Shown in pieces: positions 51,218 through 59,859 of a DNA stretch of 64,000 nt (position 1 is the first letter of the stretch; every line of letters starts with the position of its first letter). The position numbers and the translations under genes are program-made. The notes under the pieces are model-generated. The model saw nothing but the letters and a program-made list of their open reading frames with translations. It had not been told where the DNA came from and ran no database searches. Source of the stretch: Allobogoriella alba (GTDB lineage: Bacteria > Actinomycetota > Actinomycetes > Actinomycetales > Actinomycetaceae); assembly GCF_042665525.1 (NCBI RefSeq), contig NZ_JBHTCQ010000002.1:620001-684000 (forward strand), in the 5' to 3' direction.

Positions 51218-51913
51218 TCAGGCGTTCGACCCCGCCTCGGCGGCGGTGACCTCCGGCTCGAGCTGCGCGACCGCGTCCTCGGTCCCGGCCTGCTGACCGT
51301 CGGCGGCCAGGGCGGCCAGCAACCGCCGGGCTTCCGCCGGGCGGTGCGCGTCCAGGGCCGCCCGGATCACCTGCACACCCGCCTCGACCACGTGCTCCTT
51401 CGCGTTCCAGTGCCCGACACCCAGGCCCAGACCCTCGCCCGGCAGGTCCGCCTCCCGCAGCATCCGGACGGACTCGGCGAGCGCGACGCCGGAGTGGTCA
51501 CGTTCGCAGGCACCGCCCAGCCGGCGCATGGCGCCCTCGCGGTCGTCGTGCAGCGAGAGCCGGGCGAGCTCGACGAGGGCGTACCAGGAGCGCGGGTTGC
51601 CGGCGATCTCCTCGGCGAGCGACCACACGGCCAGGTCCGCGGCACGGTCCCGCGGGCTGACATGGCTGTCCGCGATCAGCGGGTCCGCCGGTGCCGTCGC
51701 CGCGGCGTGACGCCGGACGAGCTCGGCGAGCGCCTTGAACGCGTCGATGTCGTTGGGGTTCTTCACGAGCTTGGCGCGCAGCTCGTCCTCCATCGCCATC
51801 TCCGCTCCCTGGTCCTGACCGCCGTCCCTCGTGGCTGACGGACGCCGGACACCCACGCGCGTCGCGGGCGTCCGCCGCGCGAGCAACGAGCGGAGCCGAT
51901 CGATCCACGACAT
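51218..51913 (-). CDS. Hypothetical helical protein
   Basis: I do not recognise this 231-residue protein. It is mostly helical, with repeat-like helices after residue 55 (DIDAFKALAELVRRHA, SWYALVELARLSLHDDREGAMRRLGG, AEARRLLAALAADGQ) that suggest a TPR-like repeat fold. The N-terminus is basic. TAGGGT (51921-51926) lies seven bases before the ATG, so it is probably leaderless. It sits between aceE and fasR on the same strand, 107 bases after the aceE stop; that gap holds degenerate GAGC/CGAC repeats. Confidence 0.75.
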   Translation of the reverse strand: MSWIDRLRSLLARRTPATRVGVRRPSATRDGGQDQGAEMAMEDELRAKLVKNPNDIDAFKALAELVRRHAAATAPADPLIADSHVSPRDRAADLAVWSLAEEIAGNPRSWYALVELARLSLHDDREGAMRRLGGACERDHSGVALAESVRMLREADLPGEGLGLGVGHWNAKEHVVEAGVQVIRAALDAHRPAEARRLLAALAADGQQAGTEDAVAQLEPEVTAAEAGSNA

Positions 51914-52020
51914 GCTCTCGACCCTATCCGGTGCCCACCGACGGCGCCCGGTCACTGACGAGCAGACCGACGAGCCGACCGAGCGAGCGGACGGAGCGAG
52001 CCGACCGGGCGAGCAGGGCC

Positions 52021-54774
52021 TCAGGCGTCGCCGCCCGCCGTGCCCGAGACCCCGGCGTGGACGTTGAACAGGTCGTACTTCTCGATCGCCTGCCGCACGA
52101 CGTCCCGGTCGACCTCGCCGCGGTCCGCCAGCGCCTGCAGCGCACGCACGGTCATGGAGTGCGCGTCGATGAAGAGCTGACGGCGCGCGGCCGGCCGGGT
52201 GTCGGAGTAGCCGAAGCCGTCGGCGCCGAGCACGTAGTAGTCGCCCGGGACCCACGGACGGATCGCGTCCTGCACCTGGTGCTCGAAGTCCGACGTCGCG
52301 ACGAACGGCCCGCCGGCGTCCCGCAGCTTGGTGGTCACGTACGCCTCGCGCGGCTCCTCGCCCGGGTGGAGGAAGTTGTGGTCGTCCGCGGCGACGCCGT
52401 CCCGGCGCAGCTCGTACCAGCTGGTCACCGACCACACGCCGGCGCGTACGCCCCAGTCCTCGGCGAGCAGCTCGCGGGCGTGGACCGCCCACGGGACCCC
52501 GACGCCGGAGGCGAGCAGCTGCACCCGGGGCCCGTCACCCTCGGGCGCGGAGACCTGGTAGATGCCCCGCAGCACGCCCTCGACGTCCAGGTTCTCCGGC
52601 TCGGCCGGCTGCTGCATCGGCTCGTTGTACACCGTGAGGTAGTACATGACGTCCTTGTCCCTCGAGTCCGCCTCGTCCTCGCCGTACATGCGCTGCAGGC
52701 CGTCGCGGACGATGTGCCGGATCTCGTAGGCGTACGCCGGGTCGTAGTGCACCACAGCGGGGTTGGTCGAGGCGAGGACCGGGGAGTGGCCGTCCATGTG
52801 CTGCGTGCCCTCGCCGGCCAGGGTCGTCTTGCCGGCCGTGGCCCCGATGATGAACCCGCGGGCGAGCTGGTCGCCGGCCGCCCAGAACTGGTCGCCGGTC
52901 CGCTGGAACCCGAACATCGAGTAGAAGATGTAGACCGGGATCATCGGCTCGCCGTGCACCGCGTAGGCCGTGCCGAGGCTCTGGAACGCCGCCGCAGAGC
53001 CGGCCTCGTTGATGCCGGTGTGGAGGATCTGCCCCTGCTCGGACTCCTTGTAGCTGAGCATGAGGTCGTGGTCCACGGAGGTGTAGTTCTGGCCGTGGAC
53101 GTTGAAGATCTTCGCGGTCGGGAAGATCGAGTCGAGGCCGAAGGTGCGCGCCTCGTCCGGGATGATCGGCACGATGCGGCGGCCGATCTCCTTGTCCTTC
53201 ATGAGCTCCTTGAGGAGGCGGACGAACGCCATGGTCGACGCCACCTCCTGCTGCCCGGAGCCCTTCTTGAGGATCTCGTACGGCTTCTCGTCCGGCAGCG
53301 TGAGCGGCTTGCGCTCGGTGATCCGCTCCGGGATGTAGCCGCCGAGCGCCTTGCGCCGCTCGAGCATGTACCGCAGTGCCTCGTCGTTCTCGTCCGGGCG
53401 GTAGTACGGGGCGTTGTACGGGTCCTCGAGCTGCTCGTCCGAGATCGGGATGCGCAGCGCGTCACGGAGCATCTTCAGGTCCGTGGTCTTCATCTTCTTC
53501 ATCTGGTGCGTGGCGTTGCGCCCCGCGAAGGACGGTCCCAGCCCGTAGCCCTTGACCGTGTGGGCGAGGATCACGGTCGGCTGCCCGGTGTGCTCGGACG
53601 CCGCCTTGTAGGCGGCGTAGAGCTTCCGGTAGTCGTGGCCCCCGCGCTTGAGCGCCCAGATGTCCTCGTCGCTCATGTTCTTCACGAGCTCCTTGGTCCG
53701 CGGGTCGCGGCCGAAGAAGTGCTCCCGGACGTAGGCGCCGTCGTTCGCCTTGTAGGTCTGGAAGTCCCCGTCCGGGGTGGTGTTCATGAGGTTGACCAGG
53801 GCGCGGTCCTTGTCCGCGTTGAGCAGCGCGTCCCACTCCCGGCCCCAGATGACCTTGATGACGTTCCAGCCGGCGCCGCGGAACTGGGCCTCCAGCTCCT
53901 GGATGATCTTGCCGTTGCCGCGGACCGGGCCGTCCAGCCGCTGCAAGTTGCAGTTCACGACGAACGTGAGGTTGTCGAGGTTCTGCCAGGAGGCGAGCTG
54001 CAGCATGCCGCGCGACTCGGGCTCGTCCATCTCACCGTCGCCGAGGTAGGCCCAGACGTGCTGCTGCGAGGTGTCCGTGATCCCACGCTCGTGCAGGTAC
54101 TTGTTGACCCAGGCCTGCTGGATCGCCTGGGCCGGCCCGAGGCCCATCGACACGGTCGGGAACTCCCAGAAGTCGGGCATGCGCCGCGGGTGGGGGTAGG
54201 ACGGCAGGCCGCGGCCGCCCTCCGGGTGGGAGTACTCCTGGCGGAAGCCGTCGAGGTCCTGCTCGGTCAGCCGGCCCTCGAGGAACGCGCGGGCGTAGTT
54301 GCCCGGCGAGGCGTGTCCCTGGAAGAAGACGTGGTCGCCGCCACCGGGATGATGCTTGCCCCGGAAGAAGTGGTTCATGCCCACCTCGTACAGGGTCGCC
54401 ACGGACGCGTACGAGGAGATGTGCCCGCCCACGGCGATGCCCGGCCGCTGCGCGCGCGTCACCATGACCGCGGCGTTCCACCGGATCCAGCCGCGGTACT
54501 TGCGCTCGACCGCCTCGTCACCGGGGAAGTACGGCTCCTGGTGGACGGGGATGGTGTTGACGTACGGCGTCGTGATCGGGTTGGGGATCGCGACCGAACG
54601 CTCCCGCGCGCGCTGCAGCAGGTTGAGCAGGATGTACCGGGCGCGCGGCCCGCCGCGGGTGTCGATGAGACCGTCCAGCGACTCCAGCCACTCCTGGGTC
54701 TCCTCCGCGTCGATGTCCTTCACCTGGCTGAGGAGTCCGGCGATCAGCGGCGAGGACTCGTCTCGTGAACTCAC
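52021..54774 (-). CDS. aceE: Pyruvate dehydrogenase E1 component (homodimeric)
   Basis: AceE decarboxylates pyruvate with thiamine diphosphate and passes the acetyl group to the lipoyl E2 component. The 917-residue length fits the homodimeric actinobacterial E1. It contains HASPGNYARAFLEGRL, the TPP motif GDGEMDEPESRG (about 246), VKVIWGREWDALL and a transketolase C-terminal domain. The GTG start follows AGAGGGA. It supplies acetyl-CoA next to the fatty-acid genes. Confidence 0.96.
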   Translation of the reverse strand: MSSRDESSPLIAGLLSQVKDIDAEETQEWLESLDGLIDTRGGPRARYILLNLLQRARERSVAIPNPITTPYVNTIPVHQEPYFPGDEAVERKYRGWIRWNAAVMVTRAQRPGIAVGGHISSYASVATLYEVGMNHFFRGKHHPGGGDHVFFQGHASPGNYARAFLEGRLTEQDLDGFRQEYSHPEGGRGLPSYPHPRRMPDFWEFPTVSMGLGPAQAIQQAWVNKYLHERGITDTSQQHVWAYLGDGEMDEPESRGMLQLASWQNLDNLTFVVNCNLQRLDGPVRGNGKIIQELEAQFRGAGWNVIKVIWGREWDALLNADKDRALVNLMNTTPDGDFQTYKANDGAYVREHFFGRDPRTKELVKNMSDEDIWALKRGGHDYRKLYAAYKAASEHTGQPTVILAHTVKGYGLGPSFAGRNATHQMKKMKTTDLKMLRDALRIPISDEQLEDPYNAPYYRPDENDEALRYMLERRKALGGYIPERITERKPLTLPDEKPYEILKKGSGQQEVASTMAFVRLLKELMKDKEIGRRIVPIIPDEARTFGLDSIFPTAKIFNVHGQNYTSVDHDLMLSYKESEQGQILHTGINEAGSAAAFQSLGTAYAVHGEPMIPVYIFYSMFGFQRTGDQFWAAGDQLARGFIIGATAGKTTLAGEGTQHMDGHSPVLASTNPAVVHYDPAYAYEIRHIVRDGLQRMYGEDEADSRDKDVMYYLTVYNEPMQQPAEPENLDVEGVLRGIYQVSAPEGDGPRVQLLASGVGVPWAVHARELLAEDWGVRAGVWSVTSWYELRRDGVAADDHNFLHPGEEPREAYVTTKLRDAGGPFVATSDFEHQVQDAIRPWVPGDYYVLGADGFGYSDTRPAARRQLFIDAHSMTVRALQALADRGEVDRDVVRQAIEKYDLFNVHAGVSGTAGGDA

Positions 54775-55056
54775 GCGTTCCCTCTTCTCACATCTTGCGT
54801 CGGCGGTGACGGCACGGTCTGCGACACCTCAGGGTAGGCACCATTGTCGTGCCACGGGGCCGCCGGGTCGAACCACCGGGCCCCCGTTCGGTGTGACACC
54901 GGACACCCACCGCCGCCGCGACGGCGGCCCGGCTCACCGATCGCCAGGCTTGCGGTAGGACCCGCCACTACGGTGGGCTTGAGCATCCGATGCGGGCGCC
55001 GACCGGCGTCCGACGAGAAGCAGGAGCCGCACGGCTCTGGGGAGGAAAGGACGCAC

Positions 55057-55479
55057 GTGGCTGTCAGCGCGGGAGCCGGAGCCAGCAGGTTCGGCTTCAC
55101 CACCGGGCAGGTGATCCAGGAGTTCCTCTACGACGACGACGTCGACCCCGCGGTGCGCCGGACCGTCGAGGAGGCGACCGGCAACGAGCTGGTCGACGAG
55201 GACTACGGGGACGTGTGCGACGGGGCCGTGATCTGGTGGAGGGCGGACGACGGCGGCCAGGAGGACCTGACCGACCTGCTCGTCGACGCGCAGTCCAACC
55301 TCGACGACGGCGGCCTGATCTGGGTGTTCACGCCGAAGCCCGGCCGTGAGGGGCACGTGGTGCCGGCGGACGTCGAGGAGGCTGCCCGCACCGCGGGGAT
55401 GCTGGCGACGTCGGCCACGTCGGTGGGGGCGGCGTGGAACGGCATCCGCATCGCCGCTCGGAGCCGGTCGCGGCGGTGA
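55057..55479 (+). CDS. DUF3052 protein
   Basis: The 140-residue protein belongs to an actinobacterial DUF3052 family (FGFTTGQVIQEFLYDDDVD, DVCDGAVIWWRADDG, GLIWVFTPKPGREG). The fold suggests a methyltransferase-like or nucleotide-binding relic, but the function is unknown. GTG 55057 follows GGAGGAAAGG. The gene is divergent from aceE across a 282-base gap and overlaps the peroxiredoxin by four bases, suggesting a shared role, possibly in redox stress. Confidence 0.9.
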   Translation: MAVSAGAGASRFGFTTGQVIQEFLYDDDVDPAVRRTVEEATGNELVDEDYGDVCDGAVIWWRADDGGQEDLTDLLVDAQSNLDDGGLIWVFTPKPGREGHVVPADVEEAARTAGMLATSATSVGAAWNGIRIAARSRSRR

Positions 55480-55958
55480 GCGCGCCTGGCGGGTCGGGCC
55501 TTCCGTCCGTCGGCTCGCCGGCGCCGGATCTCGAGCTGCCGGACACCCGCGGCACGCCGGTGCGGCTGAGTGCGCTGCGGGGCACCCCGGTGGCGCTCGT
55601 GTTCTACCCGTTCGCGTTCTCGCACGTGTGCCACGCCGAGCTGGCGGAGCTTCGGGACCACCTGCCGGAGTTCACGGGGCGCGGGGTGCGCGTCCTCGGG
55701 ATCTCCACCGACTCGATGTTCACGCTGCGCGCGTGGGACGACGAGGAGGGGTTCGGTTTCGACCTGCTCTCGGACTTCTGGCCGCACGGTGAGGTCTCGC
55801 GGTGCTACGGAGTCTTCGACGACGCGAAGGGGCATGCACGCCGAGGCAGCTTCCTCCTGGACGCCGACGGGATCGTGCGCTGGTCGGTCCTCAGCCCCGC
55901 CGGGCAGGCGCGTGACCTCGCCGAGTACCGCGCGGCGCTGACGAGGCTCCCGAGCTAG
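55476..55958 (+). CDS. AhpE-like peroxiredoxin
   Basis: The 160-residue thiol peroxidase reduces peroxides via a peroxidatic Cys (about Cys52, FYPFAFSHVCHAEL). The overall pattern (LLSDFWPHGEVSRCYGVF, RGSFLLDADGIVRW) matches 1-Cys AhpE of actinobacteria. It has an additional Cys in SRCYGVF that AhpE of Mycobacterium lacks, so a second-Cys mechanism is possible. It overlaps the DUF3052 gene by four bases (GTGA). Confidence 0.92.
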   Translation: MSAPGGSGLPSVGSPAPDLELPDTRGTPVRLSALRGTPVALVFYPFAFSHVCHAELAELRDHLPEFTGRGVRVLGISTDSMFTLRAWDDEEGFGFDLLSDFWPHGEVSRCYGVFDDAKGHARRGSFLLDADGIVRWSVLSPAGQARDLAEYRAALTRLPS

Positions 55959-56018
55959 CCCACCGGCGCCGGGACAGCGGCGGTCCGGGCTACGCTGTCG
56001 GGGCGCCTGCGGGCGCAC

Positions 56019-56092
56019 GGGCCTGTAGCTCAGTTGGTCAGAGCGCCGCGTTTACACCGCGGAGGTCGTCGGTTCGAGACCGGCCGGGCCCA
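56019..56092 (+). tRNA. tRNA-Val(TAC)
   Basis: The cloverleaf has acceptor GGGCCTG/CGGGCCC, D arm GCTC/GAGC, anticodon stem CCGCG/CGCGG with loop TTTACAC (anticodon TAC), and T arm GTCGG/CCGGC with TTCGAGA. The discriminator is A and CCA is not encoded. It lies 60 bases after the peroxiredoxin and three bases from the convergent HAD gene. Confidence 0.96.
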
Positions 56093-56095
56093 CCG

Positions 56096-56809
56096 TCACC
56101 CGTCGTCACCCGCCCGGGCGAGCTCCCGGATCCGGGCGTGCAGCTCCGCCAGGTCGGTCACGTGCAGGTCGACGTGGTCCTCGGGTCCGGGCGGGTCGCC
56201 GCCGGGACGCGGGACGTAGGCCGTGCGCAGGCCGGCCTGCGCCGCCGCCCGCAGGTCCCACGCGTGCGCGGCCGCCATGACCACCGGCGTCGCTGTGACC
56301 GGCACGCTGCGTAGCGCCAGCGCGTAGAGCGCGGGGTCGGGCTTGTAGGTCCCCACCTCCTCCGCGGAGAGGAGCTGGTGCCAGCGGAGCCGCGCGTGGC
56401 CGGCCAGGCCGGTGAGGGTCCGGCGGCTGGCGTTCGACAGGCCCACCACCGTGACGTCCTCGGCCAGTGCGTCCAGGCCCGCGACGCTGTCCGGCCACGG
56501 CGCCAGCCGTGCGGAGGTGTCGGCGAGGGCGGCCACGTCGTCGGCGGCGAGACGGCCCTGGTCCGCCAGGGCACGGAGGGCCTCGGCGTCGAGCTCGTGA
56601 CTCGGGGCGAACGCCCGTCGGCCTTCGACGACCGCGCGCTCCTCGGTGGCGACGTGAGCCAGCCATCGCGCAACTACGTCGCCGGCTGCGGGGGTGCTGA
56701 GGCCGGTCCGGGCCGAGACGGCCCGGGTCATGCTGCCGGCCTGGTCGACGACCGTGCCGAGGACGTCGAGGACGAGGACGGGTCTGGCGCTGGTCCGCAC
56801 CGTGCCCAT
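56096..56809 (-). CDS. HAD-family hydrolase, haloacid dehalogenase type II-like
   Basis: The 237-residue cytoplasmic hydrolase has the nucleophile Asp15 in LVLDVLGTVVD, a Ser in VVGLSNAS, the conserved Lys in GTYKPDPALYALAL, and an acidic/His segment AAAHAWDLRAAAQAGL. This matches the type II haloacid dehalogenase subfamily, whose members act on haloacids or small phosphates; the substrate is not predictable. Its stop is three bases from tRNA-Val on the other strand. The start is 36 bases from a divergent membrane protein. Confidence 0.88.
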   Translation of the reverse strand: MGTVRTSARPVLVLDVLGTVVDQAGSMTRAVSARTGLSTPAAGDVVARWLAHVATEERAVVEGRRAFAPSHELDAEALRALADQGRLAADDVAALADTSARLAPWPDSVAGLDALAEDVTVVGLSNASRRTLTGLAGHARLRWHQLLSAEEVGTYKPDPALYALALRSVPVTATPVVMAAAHAWDLRAAAQAGLRTAYVPRPGGDPPGPEDHVDLHVTDLAELHARIRELARAGDDG

Positions 56810-56845
56810 GCTGGCACGAGCGGGCCGCTCGCTACGATGCCGCGC

Positions 56846-58165
56846 GTGGGGGACATCCTGCGGAACACCGGGCGGCTGATCGCGGCCCGCTGGCCCGAGC
56901 TGCTGGCGTTCGCGCTGGCGGGCGTCTACCTGTCGTACGTAGGCCTGCTCGGTGCGGCGACGCTCGCGGCGACCCAGAACCGGTACGTCGGCCTGCTCGC
57001 GCTGCCGTTGCCGATCCTCGTGCAGCTCGGCGCGTTCGTGGGCATGTTCCTGGTGCTGCGACCGCTGCTGCCGGCGTACCAGGAGCGGCTGGCGGCGGGA
57101 CAGCTCGACCTCGACGTGCGGGAGACCAGCGGTGCGCGGCGGCGCTCCTCGGAGGTCACCACCTTCGCTGCCCAGGTCATGGTGCCGTTCTTCGTCATGT
57201 ACTCCGCGTGGAACTTCCTGCAGGAGGACGTCGACCAGTACCAGTTCGAGGTCCGGCGCCGCATCTTCGACTCGTACGAGGAGGCCGCCGAACGGTTCAC
57301 GCTCGAGCTCAACTGGATCAACGTGTCCCTCATCGCCGGCGCGTTCGTGCTGCGCCTCGCCATCCATCAGCTGCGCCGGGTGCTGCCGGCGTGGGTGGCC
57401 GCCATCGAGGTGTACCTCGAGGCGCTGTGGGTGTTCCTGCTCGCGCTGCTGGTCACCGAGCCGTTGCGGGCGATCCCGGACTGGTTCGCGGGCCGCGCGT
57501 TCGTCGGGTGGTGGACGCGGGTGTGGGACGGGCTGCTCGAGGGGGCCCCGCCGCTGCAGGCGCTGTGGGGTGTCCTCGTCCAGGCCGCGCAGGTCGTGGG
57601 GGAGACGCTGAGCACCTTGGCGCTGCCGCTCGCCTGGCTCGCCCTGACCGGCATCATCCTGGCGCGCCGGCTGGGCGAGCGCACCGCCGTCGACCTCGTC
57701 AGCACCAGGTCCCACGGTGTCCGGCGGGCCCGCGAGCGTCGCCTTCCGGTCCCGGTGCGGTTCGTCGCCGACGAGCTGGTGGAGGACGTCAGGCTCCGAG
57801 CCGACGCGCTGGTCGACGTGGGGCACGTGGTGGTCCGCGGCGGCCTGGTGACCATCACCGGCTTCATGCTGGCCTACACCGCGATCCAGTCCGGTGCGGA
57901 CTGGCTGTTCCGCGGGATCGTCGTGCTCATCGGGCCGCACGAGCTGCTCTGGTGGCAGTCGGTGTACCCCGCGGTCAGCTCGGTCGTGAGCGCCCTGGCG
58001 GACCTCCTGCAGGTCGCCCTCCTGGCCGCGACGTTCGACCACTGCCTGGGCCGGATCGGTGACGCCGCTACTGCAGCGGCACCCGGACGTACCGAGGCAG
58101 CTGGGTCCCCGTCGAGATCTGCACCGTCATCGGACCGGAGCGGAGCGCCGTCCCCGGCACCATGA
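56846..58165 (+). CDS. Hypothetical multi-pass membrane protein
   Basis: I do not recognise this 439-residue protein. It has about eight membrane segments (LLAFALAGVYLSYVGLLGAAT, LLALPLPILVQLGAFVGMF, VMVPFFVMYSAWNFL, LIAGAFVLRLAIH, AALEVY-like WVFLLALLV and others) and an acidic amphipathic region after the third helix. The C-terminal 40 residues are low complexity. GTG 56846 sits seven bases after TACGAT (56833-56838); ATG 56837 overlaps that box. It overlaps the convergent gene by 98 bases. Confidence 0.72.
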   Translation: MGDILRNTGRLIAARWPELLAFALAGVYLSYVGLLGAATLAATQNRYVGLLALPLPILVQLGAFVGMFLVLRPLLPAYQERLAAGQLDLDVRETSGARRRSSEVTTFAAQVMVPFFVMYSAWNFLQEDVDQYQFEVRRRIFDSYEEAAERFTLELNWINVSLIAGAFVLRLAIHQLRRVLPAWVAAIEVYLEALWVFLLALLVTEPLRAIPDWFAGRAFVGWWTRVWDGLLEGAPPLQALWGVLVQAAQVVGETLSTLALPLAWLALTGIILARRLGERTAVDLVSTRSHGVRRARERRLPVPVRFVADELVEDVRLRADALVDVGHVVVRGGLVTITGFMLAYTAIQSGADWLFRGIVVLIGPHELLWWQSVYPAVSSVVSALADLLQVALLAATFDHCLGRIGDAATAAAPGRTEAAGSPSRSAPSSDRSGAPSPAP

Positions 58166-58619
58166 AGGCCATCTGGAAGTCGGCGTGGTCCGTCTGCTCG
58201 AGCACGCCGGAGTACCAGAAGCAGTCGCTCTCCATGCCCTCGGCGGGCATGAAGACCGTGGAGTCGGTCACCGGCTCCCACTGGCGCCCGTCGATGTCGA
58301 GGAGCACGTCGCACATCACGCTGTCGGCACCCGGGTCGTTCGGCTCGATCCGGGCCGTGACGACGACGAGCACCGTACCGGGCACCAGCTGCGAGCCCTG
58401 CGGGTCGTGCAGCACGTCGTGCCGGTCCACCGTGATCGTGAAGTCGTGGTAGCTGACCGGCTCGCCCACGGAGGCGTCGACCGGCTCGCCCTGGACCCAG
58501 TTGAGCCTCTCGCGCCAGTCCGTGAGGTACCAGGTCACCGCGAACGCGGGCAGCATGACGGCGAGGCTCGCCAGGGCGGCGACGTGCCGCCGGAACCAGC
58601 CGCGCTTCGCCGCACTCAC
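58068..58619 (-). CDS. Membrane-anchored extracytoplasmic protein (third of a three-gene set)
   Basis: The 183-residue protein has an N-terminal membrane anchor (HVAALASLAVMLPAFAVTWYL, about 12-32) and an extracytoplasmic beta domain (SYHDFTITVDRHDVL, TVLVVVTARIEPNDPG, MTVQISTGTQLPRYVRVPL) similar in design to DUF4352-like domains. One Cys pair (MCDVL, DCFWYS) may be disulfide bonded. It overlaps the next gene upstream by four bases. Its 3' end overlaps the convergent membrane gene by 98 bases. The function is unknown. Confidence 0.78.
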   Translation of the reverse strand: MSAAKRGWFRRHVAALASLAVMLPAFAVTWYLTDWRERLNWVQGEPVDASVGEPVSYHDFTITVDRHDVLHDPQGSQLVPGTVLVVVTARIEPNDPGADSVMCDVLLDIDGRQWEPVTDSTVFMPAEGMESDCFWYSGVLEQTDHADFQMAFMVPGTALRSGPMTVQISTGTQLPRYVRVPLQ

Positions 58620-59206
58620 TTGACGACCCGTTCGAGCGGGTCGGACAGCTGCACACGGTCCTCGTGCCGGACGCCGTCCAGACTCATGTCGAACACGAGG
58701 ACGGAGTCGAGCGTGGTGTCGAGGCCGGTGTGCGCGGCGATCTCGATGCGCACGTCACCGTCGCCGTCCACGACGTGGCGCGGGACGTCGAACACGACCT
58801 CGCCGTACCGGTGGATCCCGACGGCGAGGGGTGTCGCCCAAGGGCTGCTGTAGTCCAGGCGGTTGTTGAGGGAGCTGTACCGGACGCCGTCGACGAGCAG
58901 GTCCGCATGACCGAGCGTCCCGGGCCCGACCACGGTGGCGGCGGCGACCGGGACGATCACGAAGACGCCGTCGGCCTGGAGCTCGGACACCTCGATGCCG
59001 TCGACCTGCAGGGTGTCGGCCGTCCGGACCGCGGTGCCCTCGGGAACGGCGGCGGCGTCGAGGTTGCGTCCGACGAGCCGTTCGCCGGCGTCACCCTCGA
59101 CGGCGATCGGTCCCTGCTGCTGCCACGAGTCGGGTCCCAGCTCGCTGGCCGCCCAGGTGGCCGCGACCAGCCCCAACGCCGTCAGGTAGTGCAGCGCCCC
59201 ACGCAT
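58616..59206 (-). CDS. Membrane-anchored extracytoplasmic protein (second of a three-gene set)
   Basis: The 196-residue protein begins with a signal/anchor (LHYLTALGLVAATWAASELG). A beta-rich extracytoplasmic region follows, with VEGDAGERLVGRNLDA, FVIVPVAAATVVGPGTLGHADLLVDG and VVFDVPRHVVDGDGDVRIEIAAHT. It resembles DUF4352-type domains but I cannot assign a family. ATG 59206 overlaps the upstream stop and its own stop overlaps the next start, so all three genes are translationally coupled. Confidence 0.78.
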   Translation of the reverse strand: MRGALHYLTALGLVAATWAASELGPDSWQQQGPIAVEGDAGERLVGRNLDAAAVPEGTAVRTADTLQVDGIEVSELQADGVFVIVPVAAATVVGPGTLGHADLLVDGVRYSSLNNRLDYSSPWATPLAVGIHRYGEVVFDVPRHVVDGDGDVRIEIAAHTGLDTTLDSVLVFDMSLDGVRHEDRVQLSDPLERVVK

Positions 59207-59802
59207 CACAGGCCACCCTCCTGGACCGGGACGGACAGGGCCGCGGTGGGCTCGGGGTGTCGCCAGCCCGGCAGGTAACCGGCCTCCTCGACGAACCGGC
59301 GGTCCCACAGCGAGACGACGACGTCCTGGCCGGCGGGGATCGCGTCCGGTCGCACCTCGTACACGAGCCGGATGCGGGTCGGGAGCGCGGGCTGGAATGC
59401 GTCGAGGCGGGAACCGTCCAGGTGCAGCAGGGTGTAGTCGCGGACCCAGGGGCCTGCCTCGGGGTGCAGCGCGGCGACCTGGAACGGATCGATGATGGGC
59501 TCCTCCAGCAGGTTCTCCACCTCCAGGTCGAGGACCACGACGTCGTTGGACTCGTCGAACGGGCTGTAGCCGGGCAGCGACGACACGAGGTGCGCGCCCC
59601 GGACCCGGACCGACATCTCGCCGTTGCGGTGCTCCTCGCCGACGGCGATCTCGTCCACGCCCGGCGGAAGGCCCTCGTACGTGTCGGGGCCGCTCGCCCA
59701 GGCCACACCGCCCAGGGCGAGCAGGGCGTAGCCGAGCGTCACCGCGAGCACCACGACGGGGTGCTCGCGCGCGTAACGGCGAAGCCACCGGAGGCTGGGC
59801 AC
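59206..59802 (-). CDS. Membrane-anchored extracytoplasmic protein (first of a three-gene set)
   Basis: The 198-residue protein has a basic N-terminus and a membrane helix (VVVLAVTLGYALLALGGVAWA). The extracytoplasmic beta domain contains MSVRVRGAHLVSSLPGY, VVVLDLEVENLLEEPI and IRLVYEVRPDAIPAGQDVVV, a DUF4352-like pattern. TATGCT (59809-59814) six bases before the GTG indicates a leaderless transcript driving all three genes. The start is 57 bases from the divergent Nif3-family gene. Confidence 0.78.
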   Translation of the reverse strand: MPSLRWLRRYAREHPVVVLAVTLGYALLALGGVAWASGPDTYEGLPPGVDEIAVGEEHRNGEMSVRVRGAHLVSSLPGYSPFDESNDVVVLDLEVENLLEEPIIDPFQVAALHPEAGPWVRDYTLLHLDGSRLDAFQPALPTRIRLVYEVRPDAIPAGQDVVVSLWDRRFVEEAGYLPGWRHPEPTAALSVPVQEGGL

Positions 59803-59859
59803 GGCCCAAGCATAGGGAAGCGGCCCGAGCCGGCCAGGGCCCGGGATACGCTCGTGCGG

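Noticed and set aside
51945..52015. Tandem GAGC/CGAC-type repeat before the aceE stop
   Set aside because: The units are too degenerate and short to define an array. It is noted only as simple-sequence bias.
51931..54768. 945-codon plus-strand frame opposite aceE
   Set aside because: It is a shadow of aceE, whose full set of motifs and family length is on the minus strand.
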